Origin: Schaedlerella arabinosiphila
GTDB taxonomy: Bacteria > Bacillota > Clostridia > Lachnospirales > Lachnospiraceae
Length of the DNA stretch: 64,000 bases
Assembly (NCBI RefSeq): GCF_003885045.1
Contig: NZ_RHJS01000002.1
Coordinates: 6,007,302-6,071,301, forward strand
Reading direction: 5' to 3'
Of this stretch, positions 7,152 to 15,828 are shown one piece after another. The position numbers and the translations under genes were made by a program. The notes under the pieces are model-generated. The model saw nothing but the letters and a program-made list of their open reading frames with translations. It was not told the origin of the DNA and did not search any database. Numbering within the stretch: the first letter of the stretch is position 1; each line of letters starts with the position of its first letter.

Positions 7152-9248
7152 ATGGTGAAAGCAGGTAAAAAGATTGTGAAGTACAGGATCGTGATTCTGA
7201 TACTTGGCCTTCTGCTGTTGATCCCTTCTGCGTTGGGATACTTTAAAACCAGGGTCAATTACGACATCCTGTATTATCTGCCGGACAACATCGACACGAT
7301 GATCGGGCAGGACATTTTGATGGACGACTTTGGAAAAGGCGCCTTTGCGATGGAGGTCGTGGAGGGCATGACCACGAAGGAAAGCGCGGATCTGAAAGCA
7401 CGGATTGAAGAGGTGGAAGGCGTAGCGGATGTGATCTGGTACGATTCCCTGATGGATACGTCGGTTCCCATGTCCGTACTGCCGAACCGGTTTCGGGAAG
7501 TGTTCAATACGGACAGCGCCACGCTGATGGCAATCTTTTTCGAAGATTCCACGTCGGCAGACGGCACCATGGATGCCATCCACGAGATACGGAGCGTGAC
7601 CGGCCGCCAGTGCTATCTCAGCAGCATGTCCGCGGTGGTGACGGATATCAAGGATCTGTCGGAGAAGGAGACACCGATCTATGTATTGATCGCCGTGATC
7701 CTGACCTGTATCGTGCTTTCGGTATTTATGGACTGCTGGGTGCTTCCCATCTTCTTCATGCTGAGCATCGGAATGGCTATTGTTTACAATATGGGTACCA
7801 ATTATTTTTTAGGGGAGATTTCTTATATTACAAAAGCGCTCAGCGCGGTCCTGCAGCTAGGGGTAACCATGGACTATTCCATTTTCCTCTGGCACAGCTA
7901 TCAGGAGAACCAGCAGCACTATGACGGAGACAAGGAAAGGGCTATGGCGCACGCAATTGCGAATACATTTTCTTCGGTGGTCGGAAGCTCCGTCACCACA
8001 GTGGCAGGATTTATCGCATTGTGCTTCATGAGCTTTACGCTGGGCCGGGATCTGGGAATCGTCATGGCAAAGGGCGTGATCTGCGGGGTGATTAGCTGCG
8101 TAACCATTCTGCCCTCCCTGCTTCTGGTGTTTGACAAAGTGATTCAAAAGACCACCCATAAGTCTATGATCCCGAGGATGGATAAAACGGCGGCGCTGAT
8201 CACCAGGCATTATAAAGCGTTTGTGCTGGCGTTCCTGATCCTGCTGGCGCCTGCGCTTTTGGGTTACAGGAAGGCGGAAGTCTACTACAACCTGGATGCC
8301 ACCCTTCCGAAATACCTGCAGAGTATTCAGGCCAATGAAAAGCTGGCGGATGAATTTGACATGAATGCCACGCACATGGTTCTGGCGGACGCGAAGCTTC
8401 CATCGAAAGATGCCAGAGCCATGCTGAATGAAATGTCGGACGTGGCGGGCGTCAAGTTTGCTCTGGGCTTGGACAGCATTCTGGGACCCGCGGTTCCAAG
8501 GGATTTCATCCCGGCGGAGGTGACGGAGAAACTCAAACAGGGAGACTGGCAGTTGATTCTGGTCCAGTCGGAATATAAGGTGGCCACGGATGAGGTCAAT
8601 GAGCAGTGTGAAATCCTGAATTCGATCATCAAAAAATATGACAGCTCCGGGATGCTGATCGGGGAAGCACCCTGCACCAAGGATCTGATCACCATCACGG
8701 ATAAAGATTTTAAGGTAGTAAGTGCGGTATCCATAGTTGCGATTTTTCTGATCATCACTGTGGTATTCCAGTCCGTTTCCCTTCCGGTGATCCTGGTGGC
8801 CGTGATCGAATTTGCCATCTTCATCAACCTGGGAATCCCCTATTATACGGGAACGAAGATGCCGTTTATCGCATCCATCGTCATCGGGACGATCCAGCTT
8901 GGAGCTACCGTGGACTATGCGATCCTGATGACGACCCGGTACAAGAAGGAACGGGGAAACGGCAGGGAAAGACAGGAAGCGATCCGGATTGCGCTGTCAT
9001 CCTCAATCAATTCCGTCATTGTATCGGCGCTGGGATTTTTCGCCGCAACCTTCGGGGTGGGACTGTATTCGGATATCGATATGATCTCTGCGTTGTGTAC
9101 CCTGATGGCACGGGGAGCGATCGTGAGTATGTTCGTAGTCATCTTCATCCTGCCGTCCATGCTGATGGTATTTGACAAGGTGATCTGTGTGACGACGAGG
9201 GAAATGCATCAGAAAAAGGAAAAGCTGAAAACAGCGGCTACTTCATAA
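7152..9248 (+). CDS. MMPL/RND-superfamily transporter
   Basis: A 698-residue membrane protein built of two similar halves. Each half has one N-terminal helix (about residues 12-30 and 352-370), a large extracytoplasmic loop, and a bundle of five helices. The paired motifs GVTMDYSIFLWHSYQEN and GATVDYAILMTTRYKKE mark the proton-relay helices of MMPL proteins, where the aspartates are usually functional. Such pumps export lipids or small molecules using the proton gradient. The gene has AAAGGAGG 7-14 bases before the ATG and is controlled by TetR-type operators. The heptad-repeat exoprotein follows and is likely a partner. The substrate is unknown. Confidence 0.9.
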   Translation: MVKAGKKIVKYRIVILILGLLLLIPSALGYFKTRVNYDILYYLPDNIDTMIGQDILMDDFGKGAFAMEVVEGMTTKESADLKARIEEVEGVADVIWYDSLMDTSVPMSVLPNRFREVFNTDSATLMAIFFEDSTSADGTMDAIHEIRSVTGRQCYLSSMSAVVTDIKDLSEKETPIYVLIAVILTCIVLSVFMDCWVLPIFFMLSIGMAIVYNMGTNYFLGEISYITKALSAVLQLGVTMDYSIFLWHSYQENQQHYDGDKERAMAHAIANTFSSVVGSSVTTVAGFIALCFMSFTLGRDLGIVMAKGVICGVISCVTILPSLLLVFDKVIQKTTHKSMIPRMDKTAALITRHYKAFVLAFLILLAPALLGYRKAEVYYNLDATLPKYLQSIQANEKLADEFDMNATHMVLADAKLPSKDARAMLNEMSDVAGVKFALGLDSILGPAVPRDFIPAEVTEKLKQGDWQLILVQSEYKVATDEVNEQCEILNSIIKKYDSSGMLIGEAPCTKDLITITDKDFKVVSAVSIVAIFLIITVVFQSVSLPVILVAVIEFAIFINLGIPYYTGTKMPFIASIVIGTIQLGATVDYAILMTTRYKKERGNGRERQEAIRIALSSSINSVIVSALGFFAATFGVGLYSDIDMISALCTLMARGAIVSMFVVIFILPSMLMVFDKVICVTTREMHQKKEKLKTAATS

Positions 9249-9281
9249 GTGGAAGTCAGAGCCTGGAATGAAAAATGGACC

Positions 9282-9418
9282 CAAAAAATTGGATTCATTT
9301 AGAAAAATTGGATTTATAATAGAAAAATTAGATTTATAATAGAAAAATTGAATTTGTAAATGAAAATCTGATATATAAACGAAAAGCGGATTTATAGACG
9401 AAAATCAGAGTTATAAAT
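9282..9418 (+). repeat. Degenerate 19-20 bp tandem repeat
   Basis: About seven imperfect units related to AGAAAAATTGGATTTATAAT run through the MMPL-exoprotein gap. The units at 9301-9320 and 9321-9340 differ at one base, and later ones decay. The array has no open frame. It lies just before the ribosome site of the next gene. Confidence 0.8.
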
Positions 9419-9442
9419 GGATTGAACAGGAGGTTGTGCTTT

Positions 9443-12217
9443 ATGAAAAACAGAGAAGTAAGGGTATTCATAGCAAGTATGATGTTGGTAAGTCTGGTAG
9501 CGGGAAGCCTGGACGGGGCTTGGCTTCACGCACCGGAAAAAGGGAATGTGACAGTTACAGAAATAGGATTTGCAGGCGCGGAAAATAAAGAAACGGCAAA
9601 AACCAATTCGGAGACGAAAGCGTCGGAGAAAAAAACGGCGGAAAAGAAGGCTTCGAAAGAGACGTCATCCGAGACAGGCGAATCCGCCACCAAAACTTCC
9701 GCAAAGCCCACAAAGGAAGAAACCGTATATGCAAAAATTGACGGGAGCGGCTCCGTAAAATCTGTGACCGTGTCCGACCAGCTCAGAAACATTTCCGACC
9801 AGTCAAAGCTGGAAGATATCTCGGATCTCCAGGATATTGTAAATGTCAAGGGCGACGAGGCATTTTCCGCAATGGGCAAACGAGTCGTATGGGATACGTC
9901 GGACGCGGATATCTGCTACCAGGGCACCACGTCAAAGGAACTGCCGGTAGGGGTTCGGATTTCCTATAAGCTGGACGGAAAGGAGATTTCCGCCGCAGAC
10001 CTGAAAGGGAAGAGCGGGCATGTGGTGATCCGCTACACATATGAAAATAAAAGCGGAGGCAGCGGCAAGGCTTCCACCCCGTTTATGATGGCAACGGGAC
10101 TGATCCTGGATGGGGAGAACTTTAAAAATGTGACCGTGGAGAACGGCAGGCTGATCTCTGACGGGGAACGGAACATGGTGATCGGTTACGGTTTCCCGTC
10201 TATGAAACACCTTCTTGGAATTGAGGAGAAGGATCTGGATATTCCGGATTATTTTGAGATGGAAGCGGATGTGACAGAGTATGAACCGGTGGAGGGGATG
10301 ACCATCGCGACCAACAGCATTTTCAATGACCTGGATACAAACGGGTTTGACAGCCTGGATGAATTGAATGATTCCATGGGCGAACTGCAGGACGCTTCCA
10401 GCCAGCTTGTCAGCGGAAGCGGGGAACTGAAAAACGGGATCGACACGCTGCTGGCATCCTCCGGCACGCTGACAGACGGAATCAACCAGCTTGTAAACGG
10501 AGGCGGGGAGCTGCAGTCCGGAACCAGCGAACTGGCGGATGGAAGCAGCGAACTGCTGGACGGAAGCCATAAGCTGGCAGACGGAAGCCAGGAGCTTGCG
10601 GATGGAAACGCAAAGCTGGCAGACGGAACCGGACAGCTCTATGACGGGACCAGGACATTGGCAGACGGGGCCGGGGAGCTGAATCTGGGTCTCAGGACAG
10701 CGGCGGAAAAGACGCAGTCCGTGCTGCTTCCCGGGGTGAATGCGTTGGATGCAGGCGTGACGCAGATGCAGGGACAGCTAGGGGAAAAACTCCCGATCCT
10801 TGTCGGCGGAGTACAGGAGCTGGACGGCGGAATCAAACATGCGCAGAGCGGAGCAGCAGCGCTTTCTAGTGCGGCGGGTGAACTGGAAAGCGGGGCAAAC
10901 GCTTTGTCAGGCGGTGTCAATGAACTGAGTGCGGCCATTGATCAACTGGCTGCCGGAGCAAGCAGTCTGGACAGCAGCATTCCCACTGTTACGTCAGGAA
11001 ATACACAGAATATCAGTACGGCCGCGGTGCAGAATGCGGAGAACATTTCAGCCCAGGCCGCGGCATTGGAAGGGCAGTTGAACGCGATTTGGCAAAGCGC
11101 AGCGGCGGCCGCATCAGAGCCGGCAGCTTTTAATGATTCGGGAGCAGCGCAGGATTATCTGTATTCGGTTCAATCGGTACTGGGCAGCATCAGTACGGAG
11201 GACCCGGACGTATTGGCGGCATTGACAGAGGCCCAGAGCCTGGTAGGAAATGCAATTTACGCCATGGGCAGCAGCGATGGCGGAGGAACATCCAATTATG
11301 CCGCGGAACAGGCCGCTGAGCAGGCCGCGGCGGCAATTGGAACTGCTCAGTCGCTGTCCGCAAATGCAGACGCACTTGCAAATGATGCCGCAGGAATTTC
11401 TGCACAGGCTGATGCCGCGGCGCAGCAGCAGGCAGACCTTATGGCGGCGCTGCCTGCTATAAAATCAGGGGTACAGCAGCTGTCGAACGGACTGGCAGGA
11501 GTACAGCAAAAGTTACCTGCTCTGGTGGAAGGAGCCGGCACGTTAAGCGGGGGCGCAGGAGCAGTAAGAGAGGGGATGGATGGACTTAAGGCAGGGATAG
11601 ACCAATTGGCAGAAGGCACATCGGCTTTGAGTGCAGGCGTAGACGGTATGGCCGCACAGGTCAATTCAGGAGTGGAACAGCTGAAAGCCGGAACGGCCCG
11701 GCTTGCAGACGGGGTAGGAGGCAAAGACGGCCTTGCCGGCGGCCTGGCCCAGTTATCCGCCGGCGCCCAGAAGCTGGATGCAGGAAGCACGGAGCTTTCA
11801 GAAAAAATGGGAGAAGCTGACGCAGGCGCAAAAAGCGCGGCCTCCGGCGCAGCCGAACTGGCTTCTGGAGCCGCGGAGCTTTCTTCCGGAGCCACGGAAC
11901 TGGCCTCCGGAGCCTCCCGGCTCAACGACGGCGCGCTGACATTAAAAGACGGCCTGGATACCCTGCAGTCCGGCTCCGGCGCCCTGGTCGCCGGCGTACA
12001 GCAGTTGGATGACGGCGCGGCGGAACTCAACGATGGCATGATCCGATTCGACAGAGACGGAATCCAGAAGCTGGTAGACGCGTTCGGAGGAGATGTGGAA
12101 GACCTGCTGGATAAGATGAACGATATGTTGGATGCTTCCAGAGCGTATAAGAATTTCTCAGGGATTTCCGATGGTATGGACGGAGAGGTGAAGTTCGTAT
12201 TCGTGACAGAAGAATGA
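9443..12217 (+). CDS. LxxG heptad-repeat exoprotein (MMPL partner)
   Basis: A 924-residue protein. An N-terminal hydrophobic stretch (about residues 7-25) looks like a signal or anchor. A Lys/Glu/Thr/Ser-rich linker follows to about residue 90, then a globular region to about 290. From there to about 890 are many 7-residue repeats of the xxxLxxG type (for example ELADGSS, KLADGSQ), interrupted near residues 510-670 by an Ala/Gln-rich helical stretch. Similar repeats occur in YhgE/Pip-related surface proteins, but the multi-span C-terminal part of that family is absent. The ATG at 9443 has AGGAGG at 9429-9434. The position after MMPL suggests an extracellular partner of that pump; the role is inferred. 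Confidence 0.8.
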   Translation: MKNREVRVFIASMMLVSLVAGSLDGAWLHAPEKGNVTVTEIGFAGAENKETAKTNSETKASEKKTAEKKASKETSSETGESATKTSAKPTKEETVYAKIDGSGSVKSVTVSDQLRNISDQSKLEDISDLQDIVNVKGDEAFSAMGKRVVWDTSDADICYQGTTSKELPVGVRISYKLDGKEISAADLKGKSGHVVIRYTYENKSGGSGKASTPFMMATGLILDGENFKNVTVENGRLISDGERNMVIGYGFPSMKHLLGIEEKDLDIPDYFEMEADVTEYEPVEGMTIATNSIFNDLDTNGFDSLDELNDSMGELQDASSQLVSGSGELKNGIDTLLASSGTLTDGINQLVNGGGELQSGTSELADGSSELLDGSHKLADGSQELADGNAKLADGTGQLYDGTRTLADGAGELNLGLRTAAEKTQSVLLPGVNALDAGVTQMQGQLGEKLPILVGGVQELDGGIKHAQSGAAALSSAAGELESGANALSGGVNELSAAIDQLAAGASSLDSSIPTVTSGNTQNISTAAVQNAENISAQAAALEGQLNAIWQSAAAAASEPAAFNDSGAAQDYLYSVQSVLGSISTEDPDVLAALTEAQSLVGNAIYAMGSSDGGGTSNYAAEQAAEQAAAAIGTAQSLSANADALANDAAGISAQADAAAQQQADLMAALPAIKSGVQQLSNGLAGVQQKLPALVEGAGTLSGGAGAVREGMDGLKAGIDQLAEGTSALSAGVDGMAAQVNSGVEQLKAGTARLADGVGGKDGLAGGLAQLSAGAQKLDAGSTELSEKMGEADAGAKSAASGAAELASGAAELSSGATELASGASRLNDGALTLKDGLDTLQSGSGALVAGVQQLDDGAAELNDGMIRFDRDGIQKLVDAFGGDVEDLLDKMNDMLDASRAYKNFSGISDGMDGEVKFVFVTEE

Positions 12218-12279
12218 CAGGCACGATGGGACTATAGAAGGACTTCCGGCACGGGGAAATGTGCAGGGGGGAGGAAAAG

Positions 12280-12301
12280 GACGGCTGCGGCCGTCTTTTT
12301 T
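12280..12301 (+). terminator. Intrinsic terminator of the MMPL operon
   Basis: GACGGC (12280-12285), loop TGCG, GCCGTC (12290-12295) and TTTTTT (12296-12301). It is a compact, strong terminator 62 bp after the exoprotein gene. Confidence 0.9.
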
Positions 12302-12423
12302 CTGCTGCAGAAAAATGGACTGGACGCACAAAGAGAATCCAACCGTTCAGCTGAAAATTTTTCTGAATGGGGCAATCTGTAAAAACAGGGTGTTAAAAGA
12401 CACGGATTTAAGGTATACTACAT

Positions 12424-13368
12424 ATGAAAGAGTATTTTCATATTGGGGAGCGGATCTTTTGGAGGCCGGACTATTTTTATGCGGAGGAATATAACCAGAC
12501 TATGGACGAATTTTATCAACGGATCGAAGACTTAAAACAGGCGCTTGCCGGACAAAAACTGGTCATCTTTGTAGGGGCGGGGGTATCCAGAAATTCGAAT
12601 CTGCCGACCTGGGGACAGATGGTGCAGACGTTTGCGGAGCGGATCGGCTATCCCTCCATCGAAAGGCTGGCAATGGAGGAATACATACGGATTCCGCAAT
12701 ACTATTACTGCATGGATGAAAGCGAAGGCCACAGGGACTATTACCAGCTTCTGCGGGACCTGATCCCCAGGAACGCAAAGTCCAACATTTTGGATGAACT
12801 GATCGTATCCCTGGGCCCCAGGCATCTTGTGACCACCAATTATGACAAGCTGCTGGATCAGATCGCGGACGGGTACGAGGTGATCCGTGAGGACCGGGAC
12901 CTGCTTAAGGGTACGGCAAACCAGTACCTGATTAAGATGCACGGGGACATCGACCAGATAGAAAAGCTGGTTTTTAAGGAGGAGGACTACCTCTATTACT
13001 CCGAGACACACCGCCTGATGGAAGTATTTTTAAAATCCCTGCTGATCGACCATGTATTCCTGTTCGTTGGATATTCCCTGAATGATTATAATCTGAAGAC
13101 ATTTGTGAGCTGGATTGAATACATTGCCCAGGAAATGAAAGTCAAGGACGGGATGCACAAAAACTATTTCCTGTCCAGCAGCGAGCAGGCGGAGAAGGAC
13201 TATCTGCAGAAATATTACGAAGGAAAAGGGCTGGAAGTGATCAACCTCTACAACCTTCCGGAGGAGGTCAAAGACCAGACCTGGCGGGTGCCGCTGGAAG
13301 AAGATCTGGGAAGAAGGACTTATGTGGTGCTGGAATTGCTGAAAAATGGAAATACAGAAATATATTGA
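12424..13368 (+). CDS. SIR2-family protein
   Basis: A protein of up to 314 residues with the SIR2 NAD-binding motifs GAGVSRNSNLPTW (about residues 51-63), TTNYDKLL (about 138-145) and KMHGDID (about 171-177). It lacks a zinc finger, as in the SIR2_2 group, whose members often hydrolyse NAD in anti-phage or abortive systems rather than deacetylate proteins. A TATACT box at 12414-12419 with a weak TGTTAA at 12391 would place the transcript start at the first ATG, so translation may begin at 12502 (GGAGG at 12483-12487, spacing long). The gene stands alone and ends in its own terminator. A defence role is possible but lacks a visible partner. Confidence 0.8.
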   Translation: MKEYFHIGERIFWRPDYFYAEEYNQTMDEFYQRIEDLKQALAGQKLVIFVGAGVSRNSNLPTWGQMVQTFAERIGYPSIERLAMEEYIRIPQYYYCMDESEGHRDYYQLLRDLIPRNAKSNILDELIVSLGPRHLVTTNYDKLLDQIADGYEVIREDRDLLKGTANQYLIKMHGDIDQIEKLVFKEEDYLYYSETHRLMEVFLKSLLIDHVFLFVGYSLNDYNLKTFVSWIEYIAQEMKVKDGMHKNYFLSSSEQAEKDYLQKYYEGKGLEVINLYNLPEEVKDQTWRVPLEEDLGRRTYVVLELLKNGNTEIY

Positions 13369-13380
13369 GTGAGTCTGGAG

Positions 13381-13405
13381 AGAGCCTGTTTGTCAGGCTC
13401 TTTTT
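13381..13405 (+). terminator. Intrinsic terminator of the SIR2 gene
   Basis: AGAGCCTG (13381-13388) pairs with CAGGCTCT (13394-13401), followed by a T run to 13405. It lies 12 bp after the stop codon. Confidence 0.85.
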
Positions 13406-13580
13406 CTTTCGGGATTATTTTTTCGTTACTATTCATAATAACTTTTTTCGTTACTATTCACAGTTGATTTAAACCAAAGGCTTATCCACTAGAAATTTTG
13501 AGTACAAACATAACAAGAAAATTTCTATTTAGAAAGTCGCTAAAACAATGAAAAAAATGTTGTTTTTAGTGATTTTCTTC

Positions 13581-13626
13581 TTGTATTTCATATCGGTATG
13601 TGTTATAATTAACACATACCGATATG
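13581..13626 (+). promoter_or_regulatory. IS promoter inside a 16-bp inverted repeat
   Basis: TTGTAT (13581-13586), 17 bp and TATAAT (13604-13609) form a promoter. Perfect 16-bp arms at 13589-13604 and 13611-13626 flank the -10 box and run up to the AGGAGG site. The palindrome could bind a repressor or fold in the RNA and hide the ribosome site, limiting transposase expression. Confidence 0.7.
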
Positions 13627-13640
13627 AGGAGGAATATTAT

Positions 13641-13955
13641 ATGAGCATTGTTTATCAGACGGACAAAAGATCTGGAATTACTTATGCTTATGAATCGAAA
13701 GCATACTGGGACAGCGAAAAAAAGCAATCCCGTTCTAAAAGAACATTGATCGGCAGGGTTGACCCGGAAACCGGCGAGATCAGAAAAACAGACGGACGAT
13801 GCCGAAAAAATAGCCCTTATCAAACCGTACAGCTGACGGAACAGGATGAAATTTTAAACCGGTTAAAAGGCATGAAGATTTCTGAGCTAAAACAGGAAAT
13901 ATTACGCCTGGAAATCGAGAACAGGGAACTCAGGAATAAACTGGAATCCCAGTAA
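13641..13955 (+). CDS. IS66-element accessory protein
   Basis: A 104-residue basic protein. The first part (TYAYESKAYWDSEKKQSRSKR) followed by LIGRVDPETGEI is typical of the small first gene of certain Firmicute IS66-like elements. The C-terminal part (about 65-104) is a predicted coiled coil rich in Leu, Glu and Lys. AGGAGG at 13627-13632 selects the ATG at 13641; a longer frame from 13548 would run through the promoter palindrome and is unlikely. It lies 17 bp before the transposase gene. Its biochemical role in transposition is not established. Confidence 0.75.
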   Translation: MSIVYQTDKRSGITYAYESKAYWDSEKKQSRSKRTLIGRVDPETGEIRKTDGRCRKNSPYQTVQLTEQDEILNRLKGMKISELKQEILRLEIENRELRNKLESQ

Positions 13956-13972
13956 TCAAAGGAGCAGCTATC

Positions 13973-15532
13973 GTGATCTACAGTAACAGCAAACGTGTCA
14001 GCCTGGAGCGAATGTCCGCTGAAATCATAAATCTAAAAGACAGGATACAGGATTATCAGGAACGCTGCCATTCCCTCACCAATGCCCTGGCCAGATGTGA
14101 AAAATCAAAAGAAAAAATGAAAGCCGCTTATGAGGAAATGCTTTCCGAAAGAGACGCGCTCATCAAGGAACTAACAAATAAGGTGCTGCATCTTGAAGCT
14201 GTAGCGGCTCATGACGGCACAAACACGGGAATGTCTACTGCTACTACGCCAATCAACAAGAAAAAAGTGATCCCCAATTCCAGGCGTGGAAGCAGTTTAA
14301 AAAAGGGCGGACAGCCGGGCCATGAGAAGCATGGGATGGAAAAATTTGAAGATTCCGATATTACGGAGACCATTTCCCATGAGCTTGACCTGTCTGCTGA
14401 AACCTGTGATTTTTGTGGTGGGAAACTCATAGATACAGGGGAGTCCATTTCAAAAGACGAATTCGATGTAGAGATCAAAGTTGTGAAACGCAGGCATGAA
14501 TACCATATTTACAGTTGCGTGGACTGCGGCGCGACAGTACGCCTGCCGATTGAGAAACGTCTGAAAGAACAAAATCAATATGGAAGCCGTGTACAGGCGT
14601 TGGCCCTTTCTATGATGGCTACCGGAAATGTAGCGGTTAATAAGGCGCGTATGCTGGTCAGTGGTATGACGGACGGGCTGATGTGTCCAAGTGAAGGCTT
14701 TATCTGCAAGCTGTATAAAAGGGCCTCGGGGAATCTTCAGGCATTTATGTCTGACCTGAAAAGGGTATTGATTACAAGGGCACTCCTTTACTGGGATGAC
14801 ACTGTGGTCATGATACAGACGAAAAGAGCCTGTATGCGTTTTTATGGAGACGAAACGATCTCGTACTATACCGCCCATGAGCATAAGGACCTGGAGGGCA
14901 TGCTTGATGACCAGATCCTTACAGCGCTCACTCCGGAAACAACGGTCATGCATGACCATAACAGGGTGAACTATAACGAACTTTTTTGTTTTCAGAACAT
15001 TGAGTGCAACCAGCATCTGGAAAGAGACCTTCAAAAGATAGCGGATGATAATCCGACCCATAAATGGGCAATTGGTATGAAAGGACTGATATCATCGACA
15101 ATAAAGAAGCGTAAGGATCTGATCTTGAAAGGAATAGAGTCCTTTCCGGACCAGGAGATAAAAAGTTTTAAAACGAAAGTGGAACGTTTTTTGAAGAAAG
15201 GGGATAAAGAAAACAAAAAATCCAAAAACAAGTATGCTGTTTCCTTCGAAAGGACCGTTTTGGATCGGATTGAAAAATATCAGGAGAATTATTTCAGATG
15301 GGTAGAGGATTTCCGCCTGCCGACAACAGATAATTTAAGCGAGCGAGGGCTGCGCGGAATCAAATCCCATATGAAGATCTCAGGACAATTTGACAGCGAA
15401 AAAACCGCAAAGTATTATGCGACAGTGAAGACCTATGTGGAAACGTGCAGAAAGAATCACATAAACGAAATGGAGGCACTTTCAAGATTATGTGCCGGAG
15501 CTCCTTACACTGTTGAAGAAATCTTTGCATAA
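13973..15532 (+). CDS. IS66 family transposase
   Basis: A 519-residue transposase with GTG start after AAAGGAG. Residues about 10-85 form a coiled coil. A Cys-rich zinc-binding region follows: CDFCGG (about 143-148) and SCVDCG (about 180-185). The DDE core includes LLYWDDT (about 267-273), the middle aspartate near TVMHDHNR, and the C-terminal DNLSERGLRGIK with the catalytic glutamate. It cuts and joins the IS ends. No frameshift or stop interrupts the gene, the length is normal for the family, and both ends of the element are intact, so activity is plausible. Confidence 0.92.
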   Translation: MIYSNSKRVSLERMSAEIINLKDRIQDYQERCHSLTNALARCEKSKEKMKAAYEEMLSERDALIKELTNKVLHLEAVAAHDGTNTGMSTATTPINKKKVIPNSRRGSSLKKGGQPGHEKHGMEKFEDSDITETISHELDLSAETCDFCGGKLIDTGESISKDEFDVEIKVVKRRHEYHIYSCVDCGATVRLPIEKRLKEQNQYGSRVQALALSMMATGNVAVNKARMLVSGMTDGLMCPSEGFICKLYKRASGNLQAFMSDLKRVLITRALLYWDDTVVMIQTKRACMRFYGDETISYYTAHEHKDLEGMLDDQILTALTPETTVMHDHNRVNYNELFCFQNIECNQHLERDLQKIADDNPTHKWAIGMKGLISSTIKKRKDLILKGIESFPDQEIKSFKTKVERFLKKGDKENKKSKNKYAVSFERTVLDRIEKYQENYFRWVEDFRLPTTDNLSERGLRGIKSHMKISGQFDSEKTAKYYATVKTYVETCRKNHINEMEALSRLCAGAPYTVEEIFA

Positions 15533-15655
15533 ACTGTCAGTTCATAATACCAGCAAACCAAGAGACTATTTCAAATCCCTTGGTCTACTGGTGTTTATAA
15601 TTTTAAATCGACTGTGAATAGTAACCTTTTTTCGAAATAATTTTCCAAAAACCTA

Positions 15656-15809
15656 TTGACAAATAAGAGAAAATGTCTATAATTAATTATATCGAAAAGA
15701 TAATAAATAAATGAAAAATAATTCGCATTAAGCACAAAAAACAAGAAAATAATTCAAATATTGGTGAATTATGCTCAAAAATATAATCGAAAAAATAATA
15801 AATAAATGA
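15656..15809 (+). promoter_or_regulatory. Sugar-operon promoter with 24-bp direct repeats
   Basis: TTGACA (15656-15661), 16 bp and TATAAT (15678-15683) form a near-perfect promoter just right of the IS66 element. A 24-bp sequence beginning ATCGAAAAGATAATAAATAA occurs at 15691-15714, around the expected start site, and again at 15786-15809, just before the aldolase ribosome site, with one difference. The placement suggests binding sites for a repressor or another local control element. Confidence 0.7.
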
Positions 15810-15828
15810 GGGAAAGGGAGAGCAGGAC

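Larger units (their letters stand above)
13450..15625 (+). mobile_element. Complete IS66-family insertion sequence
   Basis: Terminal inverted repeats of 24 bp (13450-13473 and 15602-15625) differ at one position and begin GTTACTATTCACAGT. The 8 bp outside each end are identical (CTTTTTTC at 13442-13449 and 15626-15633), the target duplication size known for IS66. The element holds an accessory gene and a full-length transposase gene, so it may be active. An 18-bp copy of the left boundary (TTTTTTCGTTACTATTCA) also occurs at 13418-13435, 25 bp upstream. The right end is 22 bp before the -35 box of the sugar operon. Confidence 0.93.

Noticed and set aside
12424..15633. Defence island made of the SIR2 gene and neighbours
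   Set aside because: The only neighbour is an IS66 element; no second defence gene is present, so only the single-gene possibility is kept.
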